A DNA stretch of 64,000 bases from Struthio camelus (taxonomy: Eukaryota > Chordata > Aves > Struthioniformes > Struthionidae): NCBI RefSeq assembly GCF_040807025.1, contig NC_090968.1, positions 2,531,906 to 2,595,905 of the forward strand, written 5' to 3'. The notes below the pieces were generated by a model. It was not told the DNA's origin and did no database searches. It was given only the letters and a program-made list of their open reading frames with translations. The first letter of the stretch is position 1, and each line of letters starts with the position of its first letter. Positions 1-9,132 of this stretch are shown here, in pieces. The position numbers were made by a program, and so were the translations under genes.

Positions 1-62
1 GGAAGGTGAGCAGCAGCATCGCCGCCCAGCACCAGGCGCCGCGGGGTCTCATCCTGCCGGAC
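1..62 (-). CDS. First coding exon of an unidentified secreted or membrane protein gene (partial, runs off the window)
   Basis: On the minus strand a pyrimidine-rich tract ends in TTGCAG (68-63), followed by a 10-base leader and an ATG at 52-50. The frame stays open to the window edge and encodes M-R-P-R-G-A-W-C-W-A-A-M-L-L-L-T-F. This has the shape of a cleavable signal peptide: a basic n-region, then a hydrophobic core. An acceptor just before the start codon implies at least one upstream non-coding exon; a good candidate donor lies at 933/932. The gene is in tandem with RASSF2, just past its 3' end. In human the prion family (PRNP, PRND) lies on this side of RASSF2 and also has a non-coding first exon followed by one coding exon. 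However, those genes are oppositely oriented to RASSF2 and too little protein is visible, so the identity stays open. A real gene start is likely; its family is unknown. Confidence 0.55.
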
Positions 63-933
63 CTGCAAGAGGGGCAGAAGAAGGGCCGGGGGGGGCGACG
101 GGACGGTGAGCCGGTAGCACGTCCGTTGAACGTATCACAAGCGAGCGGGGAGGCCGGGGACCGCGGCGGCGCCGCCCGAAGATGCTCCTCGGCTTTTCGG
201 CCCGGCCGAAAGCGACGGGGACTAAAAGCAAAGCTTTTCTGCCTGGCTCCGGGCGCCCGGCTCGCGTGACGGGCTGAGCAAACAGGCTCATTGTGCCCAA
301 GCTGCTGAGCCATCGCCGGCCCGCGCTCGCAAAAAATAAAAATAAAAAAAAAAAAAGCCTTTTGCAAAAGAGCCGAGCGCCGGGGCGGGCTGGATGCGCT
401 GGCAGCGTCAGCGTTTCTCCTTGCCATCCCTTCCCCCCTTGGAAAGCAGGCACGAGGCCGGGGGGATGGAGGAAGGGTGGGGGGGGGAATGGCAAACTTT
501 ACCCCTTTCTATATATTCGCCTTATCGCGGCCGTGCTAGAGGAGTTGCTCCTCCAAAGTAACGCGGTGCTGGCGCCTTTCCCTCTCCTCCGGAAACCCAG
601 AGGGATGCTCGAGTCCCGATTCCCGGTGCTCGCGGCCGCGTCTCCGTCCCGCCTCGCTCGCCTGCAAAGTCTTTCCTTTCCCCATGCCCTAACCCCCGCC
701 GCCAGCCCCTAAACTCCCTGGATCGCGTCCCCAAGGTGGGGAAAACGCCAGCGCCTGAGCCGGCACGACGCAGCTCGGGATGCTGCTGGCCGCCCCCCCC
801 CCCCCCCCCAAAAAACGCTCTGCTTTGAGCCAAACTGCCCGCGCTTTTTCTGATTTTTTTCCCACTAGCCGCACTATTTCCCGTTTTTTTTCCTGCCTTA
901 GGCGCCATCTCCGCGACGCTAAGTCGCCCTTAC
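63..933 (-). other. Presumed first intron of the left-edge gene
   Basis: This is GC-rich, CpG-dense sequence between the candidate donor at 933 and the acceptor at 63. It contains a 17-base C run at 793-809 and an A-rich tract at about 334-356. No further coding exon is supported; open frames here lack recognisable protein features. Confidence 0.3.
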
Positions 934-1040
934 CTGCGCTCGCGACGGGGCGTCCGCCGGCCCGCCGCCGCGTCCCTCTCCGCGCCGGCCGGCCGAGCTT
1001 TGGGCCAGCCCTCGCCGGGGATTAGGCTTCATCCCGGCTG
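934..1040 (-). promoter_or_regulatory. Candidate non-coding first exon and promoter of the left-edge gene
   Basis: The minus strand reads GCAG|GTAAGG with the last exon base at 934, a near-consensus donor in CpG-dense sequence. It would pair with the acceptor at 63 to give an intron of about 870 bases. Just upstream on that strand, at about 1071-1078, is a TGACGTC-type CRE half-palindrome in GC-rich context. The start site is not determined, so the upper coordinate is a guess. Inference only. Confidence 0.3.
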
Positions 1041-1351
1041 ACAAAGCCCCGGCGAGCGACAGACAGAGCCGACGTCACTCGGCTCCCCTCCTTGCGCGGG
1101 GGGCCGGCCTGCGTCCCCGCCGCTTACAACATCGGAGCCACAAAAAATAAAATCCTCGCCGGCCTCCTCCAGCCCTTCCCGTCGCCGTTCGGCAGAAGGG
1201 CAGGTCGGCGGCATCGCCCCGTCCCCAGCGCTTGCTTTTTCCCGGGCCGCTTTTCGTCCCTTCGCCTGCAAAGCTCTTAGCAGTGGGGGGGGGGAAAAAT
1301 CGGTCCGTGCAAACACAGCGTCCTCAGCAGCGTTTCCTATCTGCAAAGTGC

Positions 1352-1357
1352 TTTATT
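1352..1357 (-). terminator. RASSF2: Candidate RASSF2 polyadenylation signal (AATAAA)
   Basis: TTTATT on the plus strand gives AATAAA on the RASSF2 strand. It is the only canonical signal I found between the RASSF2 stop codon and the window edge. Cleavage 15-25 bases further on would end the 3' UTR near 1330, giving a 3' UTR of about 1.6 kb. That leaves room for the next gene's putative promoter near 1040-1100. The human 3' UTR is longer, so this remains tentative. Confidence 0.35.
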
Positions 1358-2528
1358 TTCAACGAAACGGGCTCTAACTCGTGTGCTTTTCGTTGCATAC
1401 CGGGGGGGGGGGGGGGGCGCTACGTAGGTTTTTCTTGCTAATAAAGGAAGCGATGCCCAAGTCGGCCTCAAAACACGCAAGAAAGCGTTTGTCGCCGTGC
1501 GATGCTTTAGGCGGCGGGGGCCGCCTAAAAGGTACCGTTAAAAAAAAAAAAAAAGTTAAAAAGAGCCGTTGCAAAAACGGACAAACACGCGCATGCACAC
1601 ACACACACAAAAAAACCTGAAGAGAGGGAGAGGGTCACCACGGTTTTAGTTAGCATCGAGGTACAAAAGGGTATTGCTAGCTCAGCCCGGGAGGAGGGAG
1701 GTTTTCCCAGGCGCCTTGCAAAAAAAACTCCCCCCTTGCTGCTCTCCCTCCTCCTGCTTCCCCTGTGCATCGGGGAAGGAGGGGAGGAAAAAAAAGCCTA
1801 GGAGCGGTTTCGGCAGCGCGCAGACCCAGGGAGCCCGAAGGAACGGGCCGAGGAGGGCTCACGGGTGGCTCCGGGCTGCCGCCGGGCTGCTGGCGTCGGG
1901 TGCAGCTCGTCGCTGCAAAGTGGCCCCGCGCGTGGTATTTGGCATGTTACGTCTACCAGAGAGGTTTGATAGCGTTAATTCCACAGGAAAATTAGTGCAA
2001 ATTAGAAAAAAGGGGAACGGGGTCGGGGGGGGGGGGTTGAGCCGTCGGATGCGAGCGGAAGAGGAGCGAAGCCCTGGGAGAGCGGCGCTCTCCCCGTAGA
2101 CGCGGCCAACGCTCGATCCCAAGTTTTGCAGCCGGCAGCAGCCCCCCCCCCCCAGCAAAAGCATCAAGGACCGTTTTCCGAGGCCTCTGACCCGGCTACC
2201 TGCGAATTATTGCAAGTGAAATGTGCTTTTTTTTTTTTTAAAAAGAGGAAGGTATTTGTGCTATTTCGTGCCCACCCCCCCCCCTCGCCGCCCCGGGAAC
2301 CGCGGGCGGCGATTCGGAGCGGGTCACGGGCCCGCTGCGACGGGCCGGCAGCTCTCCCTCCCCGCCGGCAAAGCCCGGCTTCGGCGACGCTCCCGAGGTG
2401 TTTGCTGAAGGCCGCGGAGCCGGCTCCGAGCGAGGCCCCCCCCCCCCGGAGACCCCCTCCGGCCACGCTGCGGGGATCAGAGCCGCGGCGAAAAGCAGAA
2501 GGGAGCAGAAAAAAGCCTTAGGAAGGAA

Positions 2529-2556
2529 GGACGGACGGACGGACGGACGGACGGAC
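2529..2556. repeat. (GGAC)7 microsatellite
   Basis: Seven perfect GGAC units, preceded by a GGAA stretch, lie inside the presumed RASSF2 3' UTR. Confidence 0.95.
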
Positions 2557-2963
2557 GCCTCCTCGGATGCTCCGACCGGGAACAAATAAAAGATCCTGGG
2601 GTGGGATGGAGTTAAGCCAGGGGTTAAAAAAACCCGGCCCGGCGAGCGCGCCGACATCCCGGCAGCCGCGTCCCTTGAATTTCCCGCGCGTCCTACCGGG
2701 CAGGGGGATGCGCGCGGCGCCGGGACGGGGGGGGGGGCGAAAAGGCGACGACGAAGCCAGCGCTCCCGCTCGGCCGCCCCGAGCGAAGCGGCTCCGGGGC
2801 GGCGGCGGAGCGAGGCCGGGAGCTGGCGGCGGCGGGAGGGCTGGGGTCGGCTCCGACGCGGAGCGGCGCGCGGGTCGCCTTGCCCGAGCCGAGTGCATTT
2901 GGCGTTGGCTACAGTAGGTCCTTCGCGGGAACGGTTCTCCCCGGAAAGAAAACCGGGGCGGCT

Positions 2964-3033
2964 TCACATCGTCGTCGGCCCTTCGGAGATCTCCTCCAGC
3001 CGCTGCTCGATCATCAGGCGGAGGACGGAGTAT
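2964..3033 (-). CDS. RASSF2: RASSF2 coding exon 10 (SARAH end and stop)
   Basis: It is 70 nt including TGA at 2966-2964, residues 300-322: [19 protein letters not shown], then TTM. The last five residues differ slightly from the human tail. The acceptor is TTGGCAG|A. Confidence 0.96.
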
Positions 3034-6000
3034 CTGCCAAGGGAAGGGAAAGGAGGGGAGGGGAGGCGCGCAGGAGAGGGGCCGGCAGCCCCCCCCCCCC
3101 GCCGGAGGATAACATCGCGCCCGGCGAGCCGCGGGAAAGCGACGGCGCTCGGGAAAGAGCCGCGGGGCCGAGGCTTTGGCGCCGGGGTGGGCACAGCCCG
3201 CGGCTCGGCGCGAGCCGGGCTGAGCCCGGGCCAAACCTCGTCACGCGCCGGCTCCGGAACAAGCCGTACCGGGGCGGGGAGCTCACGTCACGCCGCCGGG
3301 AACGGTTTCGGCACGCCGGGACGGCTGCCGCGCGGGAACAGGCGGCCGCCCCGCTGAGTCAGAGCGGGACGGGCGCGGGAACGCGCCGAGGAGCCGCGAC
3401 GGCCGAGCTTAACTGGGTCAGCGCCCGTAGGGTGCGATAGCGCGGCGGTTTTGCAAACTTTAACTAATTTTTTTTTTTGGGGGGGGGGGGTGAACTTCCG
3501 CGTCTCCCCTGGAGGCCGCCGAGAACATAAATCTCCGCTCGGGCACTGGGCAGCTCCCGGGCAGGGCAGGGGCACCTACTTGCGCATGAGCTTCTTCACT
3601 TCGCGGTCTTCCTCCTCCTCCAGCTTCTGGATGAAGCTTTTGAGGACGGGCATTTCGAATTTGATGTACTGAGCCACCTGCGATGGGGCGGGGGGAGAAA
3701 CGCAGAGCGGGGCTGGACCGTTGGGCCGTTTCTAAGCCCAAATGTACCCAGGAGCATCTAATCCGTACCCCGACCGCAGCCGCTTTGCCAACGAAGCGGC
3801 GCCGGGGTTACGAACTAGCCGGTAGATGGCATAAAAGAGCTTTTTTTGCCACGAGCGGCGTTTTCCCCAGCTAGGATGAAAAAAAAAAATTAAAAAAAAA
3901 AAAAAATCGCAATTCTGGCCGAGGATGTAAAGCGGTGATGCCTCAGGCGCGGGCGGCTGGGGAGGGCTGGCCGTCGGGCGCCGGGGCGCGAGGCATCAAT
4001 AATCAAGGGGGGCAGGTCGAGTCTGGCTGCCTCGGCGGCTTTTTCGCCCCCCCCCCCCCGCCCGCCGTCGAGTTTGGGGCAATTTCCCGAATTACGCTTT
4101 GGTCGCTTTGTTCCCAATCGCTGTTCGGAGCCGCTCCGGATCCGAGTCCCCCCCCCGCCGCCTGGCCTGGCCTGGCCGCGAGCCGCAGCTTCCCGCGCCG
4201 CACGCCAAACGCCTCTCCCGGCTACCAAGGTGGGGGGAAAAAAAAACCACCGCAAGGATAATCCCCAATTTCCCAGCCCGGATTAGATGTTTTGAGCCTC
4301 CCCGGCGGTGACGCGAGACCGTCGGGCTCATCCGAAGCCGAACGCCTCCCCGCCGGCAAACTCACGTCGTAGGTGACTTCTTCCACTTGGTCCTTCTCCA
4401 TGAGGAAGACCTTGGAGACCTGCTCGCAGGGGCCCTGCAGGACGCGGGCGATGAGCGGGTAATCCGTGGGCCGCAGCTTCTGCTTTTCTGCAACGCGAGG
4501 TAGGACAGTGGCCGACGGGGCCGGCGGGAAGGTTTTCCGCCCGGCACAGCTCCCGCCGGACGACGGCCCCCGTCCCGCGGGGCCGTTTCTCGCGGGCTTA
4601 CCCCCGCTGGTGTGGACGATGTACAAGGCAAACTCTTCCGCCGAGTTCTCAATCTGTACAAGAGACACCGACAAGCGTTAACGGGTCGACCTTTCAATGC
4701 TAGCTTTCTTTTTTTATTTAAAAAAAAAAAAAATAAGACAAACAAGATTCGCTCTTCCATTAGGTGTTATACCCACGGGACGCGACCTCCCCGCAGCCCG
4801 CTGGGCAGCGCGAGGGAGCGGAGCCCCGCTGGGCCAGATCTCACTTGCCTTGAACTTGTTGAGCAGCAGTTTGAGCACCTGCGGCGTCGTCATGGTGCTG
4901 TTGATCCGCACGTTGGTGACGGAGCCGTACGCCGGCGTGAACACTGATGTCTACGGGCCAAAAAACCAAAAAAAAAAAAAAAAGTGCATTCGAGGTCCCG
5001 AGAGTGCAACAACCTCCAGATGCCCAACGTGCCTCCCCCGCGGAGCAAATTCCCCCCGCCGTGCTCCACCGCCTTCCCAGTCCTCCTGCTGGAGATGTTT
5101 TGGGGAGCCAGCAAAGCCCACGCCTGCCACCCACGCAGGACGCACGGCAAGGAGGACTGCAGCGAGGAGGCGTCCCGGCACGCCGGGCGGGCAGGAGACG
5201 ACCTCCTCCTCCTCCTCCTCCTCCTCCCCGTCCTTACCTTGTGGTTGTAGAAGTGCCCGTTGATGGAGAAGCGATGGCGCCTGATGCGCCGCTGCTCGCT
5301 GGGCGTGCGCGCGGTACCCCGGCGCCGCACGCCCACGTCGCTCCGCGTTCGCATCAGCTGCGGCAGCTCCTCGGGCTGCGCTTTCCCGGCCTTGGCATCT
5401 GGAAGAGGTCGGAGCGCGGCCGGCTTTCACGAGCTCTGCCCGCGCGTTGGGAGACGCCCGGACCTTTCCCCGCTCCGATTTAGGCAACTGGACCGCAAAT
5501 TGCCTCTTTGCTCTGCTTGGGGGCGGCAGAAAAACCCCGGCGGGTCCTAGACCGAAATTTTCCCCCTAAGCCTGCTGTGGGATAGCTGCTGCCAGCGCCA
5601 CCAGGCAGATAACAAAAGTCAGGCTCAGAAACAGGAACGTGCAAACTTCCCTGCTCTTTTACCCAGAACAGATTTAAATTACCAGTTTAAACTACTGCAG
5701 CTACTGGTTTATCCTCTCCCGCCTCCCGAAGGAGGCTATTAACTCCTCATTACGCCGTAAATCCATGCAACCACCTGCACAAAGCCTCCCCTCTTAGGAA
5801 CTTAAGCATCTTACTTGCTTTTTCCATCGTTTCGCTTCTTCCCCCCCCCCCCCCCCCCCCCGCCGCCTCTCTCCCTTTAATGAGAAGAGGGAAACGAGGC
5901 CAGCGCTTCAGATCCCAGCGTGAAAACCGGCCCGGAGCCAGATTATTATAGACTCGCCGCCGTTCATCCATTTTTAATGAACCGCTCGAGCTCAGGCGTT

Positions 6001-9000
6001 GCCGTCTTTGGGCAAAGCGGGGCCCAAGCGCCCACGAGGAGCGCCGGCGCCGACCCCGCGGGCGTTTGCAGGCAATGCAATAAAGCCTCTTTTTCCCCCG
6101 CTTTCCTCGCTGCCGCGAGGCCGGACGCTTTGCGAGGGGTTTATGCGACTTTGGGAAGTCCCAATTTTCAGGACTTTGGACGGGACATGGGGATTTTGGG
6201 GCTTTTCCAAACGTGGCTCGAGGCGAGCGGAGGGCGCTCGCGAGGAGGAGAGCAGCCCGACGGCCTCCGGGGAGGTCACCTCCGCGCCCGCCGCACGCTT
6301 TGGGGCTGCAATACCGGCTATTTTAGCCAACCCTAGCAAGACCTGCATGCAAGGTTTGCCGTTGCATGCAAGACCGCAACGGCAGCAAGCCGGGGAATCC
6401 CTCCAAAATTTAAAAAAAAAAAAAAAAAAAACCCAGCCAATTTCACAAAGACTTTTTGGGAAAAGCATCACATGCAACCCGCCCCGCGGGGAAGCGGACT
6501 CCCCGTGCGAGGCACCAGGTGCCCAAAGCGCAGCGGCAAGCAAACCCGGGAGCATCCCGGCCCGTCTCACCCGCGCCGCCGCTGCCCTCGGCGTTGGTCG
6601 TAGCCTCTGCGTCCGTAACCCGGATATCCGGCAGGGTGCTGGGCTTCAGCACGGAGCTGGAGGGGGGGGGAAAAAAAAAAAGACGGATGCGCCGTCACCG
6701 TGCGGTGCCGCCAAGGAAATCATAGCCGTGATAATTTCCCACGGCTCCCCGAGCGGCGCGGGGCTGTTCCCAGGCAGAGCGGCTCTCGGCCCGAGGTGTT
6801 TCGGCTGGTGTCTTCAAAGGGGAAGCGCGTGAATTTGGAGCCGGGCGGCCAGAGCCGGACTTTGGGGAGGAAGAAGACAAGACGCAGCGGTTAAATCTCA
6901 GCTGACCGCCGACGGATAGGGAAAACGCCCCGGAGCTTGCACAGGGGCCCTGCATTTTCCCGCGCGCGCCCCTGCCCTTCGGCAGCAGGGAGTTAAACGT
7001 CACAGTCACGGGTCACTCCAAAGGGAAAAAAAATATTTTAAAAAAATCAATCAAAATCCTTCCATTTGACCAATCTAGCGTTATCAGACCGTGCTGCATT
7101 TAATTTTTTTTTTTTTTTTTTAATAATCGCAAAAATATAAAGGCTGCTGAAGCCCTTCCCGGCTCGCCCAGGAAGCCCCCCGGCCGGTTTTGGGGTGATG
7201 AGGCTGGAGAACCGGTTTCCTCCCCAGCCCAGCAGCGATTTAGCCTCACAACCGAAACGCGCGTTTCCTCTTTCCCCCCTCGGTTCCCAGGCCCCCGTTA
7301 AGGTTTTCCTGTTTTCCCGTTAAAACGGGCGCTGTCGGCGAAGGAGCTTCTCGCGGGCCAAGGGGTCTTCGCAAAGCGAAATCGGGCCAGCGAATTTTGC
7401 GCTTGCCCTCTTCAACGTTGGATGGTGGTGGGGGGGGAAAAAAAAAACAAAAAAAAACCTCCAAAAAAGGAGTTTTCCTACAAAAAGTGTGACTAGATGC
7501 AACCCAAAACAGGCCGCATCAGCCCGTCCTCCTTCTGTAAAGCAACCCGATTGCTACCGCATGACTAAACCCCGACGTCGACCCAGTAATTGCGGTTTTC
7601 GACAGCCAAGGCAAACGCCGCGAACCGTAGCCGGGGGCCAAGTCGTCTTTTCCTCCTCCTCCTTTTATTTTTTCCCCCAACGTCTTTCCCTCAGCTTGCG
7701 ATCAAGGGAAGGAGGCCAAGGGAAGAAGCAGCCTTGTTGGGGCCCGGACTCACCCGTGGGCGCCCAGGTTGCAGCCCGAGTGCCAGGAGGAGGAGGAGGG
7801 CGGCGGGCGGATGCGCTGGTTGTCGTCCTGCATCTGCAAGCGGATGGGTCGCCGCAGGCCCCACGAGATGTTCAGCAGCCCCTCCACGATGAACTCGCCG
7901 TCCTCCTGCGCCGCAAGCACACACACACACACAGGTACCCGCACGCGTCCCGGCCCGGCTGCGAGCCGACCGCGGGAGCCGGAGAGGGCGAAGGGCAGAG
8001 GAGCATCGCGCCGGGATGCTCCCGGCCAGCACGGGTTTCGGCTCCGGCCGCTCTCCGGCGAGCGGGGCGAAGCAAGAGGCGAGAGAAGGAACGGACGGCC
8101 AAAAAAAAAAAAAACCCGTATACAGATAAAAATAGAGGACTATAGAAAGGTATCGATAACAAAGCGCCTCGGGTCTTCCCGGCGCCCCGCTCTCTCACCT
8201 CCCTGTGCCGCAGCTGCAAGTTCTGCCCTTCGTAGTAGATGTTGTAGGTCTTGAGGTGCAGGAGCAGCTCATTTCTGCAAGATCAGAGCGGCGAGGCTGG
8301 GAAGGGGCCGGGACGGCCCCCCGGCGGCATCCACCCCTAGCGCCCACGGCTTCATTTGGTCAAATACGGGTGGTTTTTATTCCCTCCTTTTGGGGCAGGA
8401 GACCCGCCAACTCCTCCCTCCGGCCACTCTTGTGCAAGCGCCCGGGGATGGGCAGCGCCCCGGAGCCTTGCAAGAATATTATGGGAGAATTAAATCAAAT
8501 TTAAACAAAAAAAAAAAAAAGGGATGTTTAAGCGGAGCGATGAACCACGGGGAAGCGGCGCCTCCGGGAGCGGAAAGCGAGCGTCGGAGGCTGCTTTGGT
8601 GCAAAGCAGCGCGAGCCCCCGGGGACTGGATGTCATGGGAGAGAAAAGGGCGGGGGGGGGAGCGTAAACGCGCTTCATCTCCTCCAAAAGCTTCCTGGAA
8701 ACTCAGGGAATAAATTTGCTTCCTTACAAAAAGGATAAAAGAGCAATTACTAAAGCTGGGCTCAGGGCCTTTTTCAGCGAGAAACTAGTTCAGCGCGCCC
8801 GTTTTGCCCGAACTGAAAGCTTTGAGGGCGTTTTTGATATGATTCTTTACCCCCCCCCCGCCCCAAAAAAATCATTTAAACAACCTCCCAGCGCTTTTCA
8901 TTATTACTTTTCCCCCCCCAAATAAAAGTCGCCGCTCCTTGCCTCGGCCGGCCTTCTCCTTCCGCGGCCCCGACTAGTGGCGTCAAAAACGAGTAAAACC

Positions 9001-9100
9001 GATCGACCGGCGGCAACCGACTCCGGTCCCCGTCATCCCCTGCGCCTTACCTGGAAATGCATTTGTCTTTCCCGCAGGGGACCGCGCTGCTGCCCTCCAT
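2964..9100 (-). CDS. RASSF2: RASSF2, Ras association domain family member 2 (whole coding span; exons listed separately)
   Basis: Ten coding exons join in frame, from ATG at 9100-9098 to TGA at 2966-2964, giving 969 nt and 322 residues (human is 326). Family knowledge: RASSF2 binds GTP-loaded K-Ras through its RA domain and MST1/2 (Hippo) kinases through its C-terminal SARAH helix. It shuttles through the nucleus and acts as a pro-apoptotic tumour suppressor. Visible in the sequence: an N-terminal segment with [20 protein letters not shown] (about 47-66), a proline/serine linker, an arginine-rich NLS-like cluster (about 146-164), the RA domain (about 172-260) and the SARAH helix (about 268-315). 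The first four residues are missing and the next few diverged relative to human. The ATG has a strong Kozak context (A at -3, G at +4). It is best separated from RASSF4 by close identity to RASSF2 throughout and by its SLC23A2 neighbour. Confidence 0.95.
3580..3677 (-). CDS. RASSF2: RASSF2 coding exon 9 (SARAH domain, first part)
   Basis: It is 98 nt, residues 268-300. It begins [20 protein letters not shown] and continues into the acidic/basic coiled helix [13 protein letters not shown]. This is the SARAH dimerisation helix that pairs with MST kinases. The donor is CGCAA|GTAGGT. Confidence 0.97.
4366..4487 (-). CDS. RASSF2: RASSF2 coding exon 8 (end of RA domain)
   Basis: It is 122 nt, residues 227-267. 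It begins [20 protein letters not shown] and runs through [17 protein letters not shown]. The acceptor is TTGCAG|AA and the donor GAC|GTGAGT. Confidence 0.96.
4602..4653 (-). CDS. RASSF2: RASSF2 coding exon 7 (RA domain)
   Basis: It is 52 nt, residues 210-227: [17 protein letters not shown] and the first base of Glu. The acceptor is TGTACAG|ATT and the donor GGGG|GTAAGC. Confidence 0.95.
4849..4950 (-). CDS. RASSF2: RASSF2 coding exon 6 (start of RA domain; followed by a GC donor)
   Basis: It is 102 nt, exactly 34 codons, residues 176-209. It begins [18 protein letters not shown] and ends LLLNKFK, the first strands of the RA ubiquitin fold. The exon ends AAG|GCAAGT, a non-canonical GC donor. 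Using the nearby GT instead would put an in-frame stop into the next exon. Confidence 0.95.
5238..5398 (-). CDS. RASSF2: RASSF2 coding exon 5
   Basis: It is 161 nt, residues 122-175. It contains [17 protein letters not shown] and an arginine-rich run RRIRRHR, followed by [11 protein letters not shown] just before the RA domain. The Arg clusters fit the nuclear localisation region reported for RASSF2. The donor is AAG|GTAAGG. Confidence 0.96.
5841..5861. repeat. 21-base poly(C)/poly(G) run
   Basis: This is an uninterrupted C run on the plus strand inside a RASSF2 intron. It reads as G21 in the transcript. Confidence 0.95.
6571..6656 (-). CDS. RASSF2: RASSF2 coding exon 4
   Basis: It is 86 nt, residues 93-122. 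It begins [15 protein letters not shown] and continues into a low-complexity Ala/Gly/Thr/Glu segment. This is the variable linker of the family and the least similar to human. The acceptor follows a long T/C tract (CTCCAG|C) and the donor is GCGG|GTGAGA. Confidence 0.85.
7754..7905 (-). CDS. RASSF2: RASSF2 coding exon 3
   Basis: It is 152 nt, residues 43-93, containing [20 protein letters not shown], then the Pro/Ser linker and [10 protein letters not shown]. It starts in phase 0 after GCGCAG and ends in phase 2 at GG|GTGAGT. This is one of the most conserved parts of the protein. Confidence 0.96.
8199..8274 (-). CDS. RASSF2: RASSF2 coding exon 2
   Basis: It is 76 nt, residues 17-42: [18 protein letters not shown] continuing to LQLRHRE. 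The acceptor is TTGCAG|A and the donor GAG|GTGAGA. The split codon joins AG|A to give Arg. Confidence 0.95.
8275..9050 (-). other. RASSF2: RASSF2 intron after coding exon 1
   Basis: This is a 776-base GT-AG intron with a strong donor, AG|GTAAGG. It contains several homopolymer tracts (A run at about 8506-8520, C run at about 8851-8859). No other feature was recognised. Confidence 0.8.
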
Positions 9101-9132
9101 CCTCACGCTCTTCTTTCATGGGGAGCCCAGAG
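9051..9132 (-). CDS. RASSF2: RASSF2 coding exon 1 (5' UTR 9101-9132, CDS 9051-9100)
   Basis: It encodes [16 protein letters not shown] and two bases of the next codon, then the donor CCAG|GTAAGG. VPCG-KDK-IS matches the human N-terminus, while the first residues differ. A GGGGCAG acceptor with an upstream pyrimidine tract places the exon start at 9132. The 32-base leader contains an out-of-frame ATG (about 9114-9116) whose frame overlaps the main start. Confidence 0.85.

Larger units (their letters stand above)
1330..2963 (-). other. RASSF2: Probable RASSF2 3' UTR
   Basis: This is the stretch between the RASSF2 stop codon and the only candidate poly(A) signal. It is GC-rich and full of homopolymers: a G run at 1402-1417, A-rich tracts and a (GGAC)7 repeat at 2529-2556. 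No conserved protein is encoded in any frame that I can recognise. Confidence 0.4.
3034..8198 (-). other. RASSF2: RASSF2 introns between coding exons 2 and 10 (content note)
   Basis: Introns lie at 3034-3579, 3678-4365, 4488-4601, 4654-4848 (GC-AG), 4951-5237, 5399-6570, 6657-7753 and 7906-8198. All are short (114-1172 bases) and GC-rich. They hold a (CTC)n tract at about 5202-5227, a 21-base C run at 5841-5861, an A-rich tract at about 6413-6430 and an AC microsatellite at about 7917-7932. No nested gene is supported. Confidence 0.8.

Noticed and set aside
1..62. Plus-strand reading with a donor-like GGAAG|GTGAGC at the window start
   Set aside because: The minus strand offers a much better structure here: pyrimidine tract, CAG acceptor, ATG and a signal-peptide frame. 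Nothing else supports a plus-strand exon.
1..62. Calling the left-edge gene a prion-family member
   Set aside because: Only 17 residues of a generic signal peptide are visible, and the orientation relative to RASSF2 differs from human. Kept as a hypothesis only.
4843..4848. Canonical GT donor four bases inside the GC-AG intron
   Set aside because: Using it adds four bases (GCAA), shifts the frame and creates a stop at the start of exon 7. The GC donor restores the conserved NKFK-IENS join.
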